NCBI GenBank assembly: GCA_039934875.1
Contig: JBDTLH010000305.1
Location: 1 to 6,091 of the forward strand
Source of the DNA: JBDTLH01 sp039934875
Lineage (GTDB): Bacteria > Acidobacteriota > Terriglobia > Terriglobales > Acidobacteriaceae
Reading direction: 5' to 3'
Length of the DNA stretch: 6,091 bases
In this document: positions 5,025 to 6,091 of the stretch, piece by piece
How positions within the stretch are numbered: position 1 is the first letter of the stretch
Layout of the letters: every line of letters begins with the position of its first letter
Position numbers and translations under genes: made by a program
Notes under the pieces: generated by a model
Seen by the model: the letters and a program-made list of their open reading frames with translations, nothing else
Told to the model about the DNA's origin: nothing
The model's database searches: none

Positions 5025-6091
5025 TCACGCTGTCACTAATACTTCCTGCCGCTCAAACGGACACGGTTTTCCATCCAGGTGGTCTTCAAATTCGCTTCGC
5101 CATTTTTCCACGATGGAGATGGTGGGGATTGCCGCTGCGTCTCCCAAAGGACAGAAGGTGCGGCCTAACATATTTTGCGCGAGGTAGCGGATATTATCGA
5201 TGTCTTTCTTCATGCCCGCGCCGGCATGGAAGCGGGTCAGGGTCTTTTTCAGCCAATCGGTGCCTTCGCGGCAGGGGATACACCATCCGCAACTCTCATG
5301 CTGATAGAACTTCATCACCCGCAACGCAAATTTAACCATACAGGTTTGATCGTCCAATATAACAACACCGCCGGAGCCGAGAAAGCCGCCGGTCTTGGCG
5401 AAGGAATCGAAGTCGCAGTTGATGTTCTCCGCCTCTTCCGGGGTGAGCAGGTAGGTGGAAGAGCCGCCGGGAACGACGGCCTTGAGCTTGCGTCCATTGG
5501 GGATGCCACCGCCGACATCGTAGATCAGCTTCTTCATGGGATAGCCCATCGGCATCTCGTAGATGCCGGGCTTGTTGATGTGTCCGGAGAGGCAGAAGAG
5601 GCGGGTGCCGCCGTTGCGCTCGGGCCCGTAGCTGGCGTATTTCGCGCCGCCCATCATTAGAATGTGCGGAACGCTGGCGAGGGTCTCTACGTTGTTGATG
5701 ACGGTGGGGCCGCCGTAAAGTCCAACGACGGCGGGGAAGGGAGGGCGGATGCGCGGGATGCCGCGCTTGCCTTCGAGCGATTCCATAAGCGCCGACTCTT
5801 CGCCGACTTCGTATGCGCCCGCTCCGGTGTGGGTGAGAATGTCAAATTGCTTGCCGCTGCCGAAGATGTTATTTCCCAGAAAGCCGCGTGCATAGGCGTC
5901 GGCGACCGCCTTCTCCATGATTTCGAGTAAGTAGCGGTACTCGCCGCGCAGGTAGATGAAGCCCAGCTTTGCGCCGACGGCGAGGCCGGCGATGATCACG
6001 CCTTCGATGATCGAATGGGGATCGTATTCGACGATCAGCCGGTCTTTGCAGGTTCCCGGCTCGGATTCGTCGCCGTTGACAAGAATATATT
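5025..6091 (-). CDS. nuoF: NADH-quinone oxidoreductase subunit F (FMN- and NADH-binding subunit), 5' end outside window
   Basis: The C-terminal 355 codons of NuoF are visible; the family is usually about 420-460 residues, so roughly the first hundred are missing. NuoF binds NADH and FMN, takes the hydride, and passes electrons to cluster N3. Reading in from the right edge, the frame gives NGDESEPGTCKDR (about 6075-6040), part of the FMN/NADH site, then a GEY motif and GAGAYEVGEESAL. SLEGKRGIPRIRPPFPA, a GLYG segment and INNVETLASVPHI follow. The N3 motif ESCGWCIPCREG has cysteine codons at 5291-5289, 5282-5280 and 5273-5271, and the fourth ligand is in RTFCPLGDAA (5153-5151). The open frame continues through the GTG at 5999-5997, so that codon is an internal valine, not the start. 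The TGA at 5027-5025 precedes the repeat spacer. Confidence 0.98.
   Translation of the reverse strand, partial: YILVNGDESEPGTCKDRLIVEYDPHSIIEGVIIAGLAVGAKLGFIYLRGEYRYLLEIMEKAVADAYARGFLGNNIFGSGKQFDILTHTGAGAYEVGEESALMESLEGKRGIPRIRPPFPAVVGLYGGPTVINNVETLASVPHILMMGGAKYASYGPERNGGTRLFCLSGHINKPGIYEMPMGYPMKKLIYDVGGGIPNGRKLKAVVPGGSSTYLLTPEEAENINCDFDSFAKTGGFLGSGGVVILDDQTCMVKFALRVMKFYQHESCGWCIPCREGTDWLKKTLTRFHAGAGMKKDIDNIRYLAQNMLGRTFCPLGDAAAIPTISIVEKWRSEFEDHLDGKPCPFERQEVLVTA

Noticed and set aside
4379..5335. Long plus-strand open frame (318 codons) spanning nuoG start, spacer and nuoF end
   Set aside because: It is antisense to two secure genes and runs through the repeat array. Its product is low complexity in the spacer and resembles no family I know.
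5025..5999. nuoF starting at the GTG at 5999-5997
   Set aside because: The same frame continues upstream to the window edge with the conserved NGDESEPGTCKDR motif, so the GTG is an internal valine codon.

Overview
The window is one stretch of a respiratory complex I (NADH:quinone oxidoreductase, type I NDH) operon. Every gene lies on the minus strand, so transcription runs from high to low coordinates: nuoF (5' end outside the window), nuoG, nuoH, nuoJ, nuoK, nuoL (3' end outside the window). All six proteins carry the hallmark motifs of their families, and I see no frameshift or missing cluster ligand. The organism is a bacterium with moderately high GC. The sequence style, a 14-subunit-type nuo layout, and short repetitive spacers inside an operon would fit Acidobacteriota or a related soil lineage. 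That assignment is a tentative inference, not something the window proves.

Layout from the operon's upstream side: positions 6091-5025 encode the FMN/NADH-binding subunit NuoF. Positions 5024-4934 are a 91-bp AT-rich spacer with an inverted array of 8-bp repeats. Positions 4933-2591 encode NuoG, with Fe-S clusters N1b, N5, N4 and N7. Positions 2591-1518 encode NuoH, the quinone-site membrane subunit; its start overlaps the nuoG stop by one base. Positions 1517-1431 are an 87-bp spacer with a different set of short repeats. NuoJ (1430-936), NuoK (934-632) and NuoL (635 to the left edge) follow with a 1-nt gap and then a 4-nt ATGA overlap.

Together the products form most of the electron-input path (NADH to FMN in NuoF, then Fe-S clusters in NuoG) and part of the proton-pumping membrane arm (H, J, K, L). 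The striking absence is nuoI, which in the canonical order sits between nuoH and nuoJ. Here only the 87-bp repeat-filled spacer is present, so the NuoI ferredoxin-like subunit (clusters N6a/N6b) must be encoded elsewhere or replaced. The two spacers are the only non-coding DNA in the window. Each precedes a gene (nuoG, nuoJ) with no Shine-Dalgarno sequence at normal distance.

I found no RNA gene, IS element, CRISPR array, promoter or clear terminator, and no evidence of an undescribed system. The points worth a second look are the missing nuoI, the two repeat spacers, and the possible structure-dependent start of nuoG.
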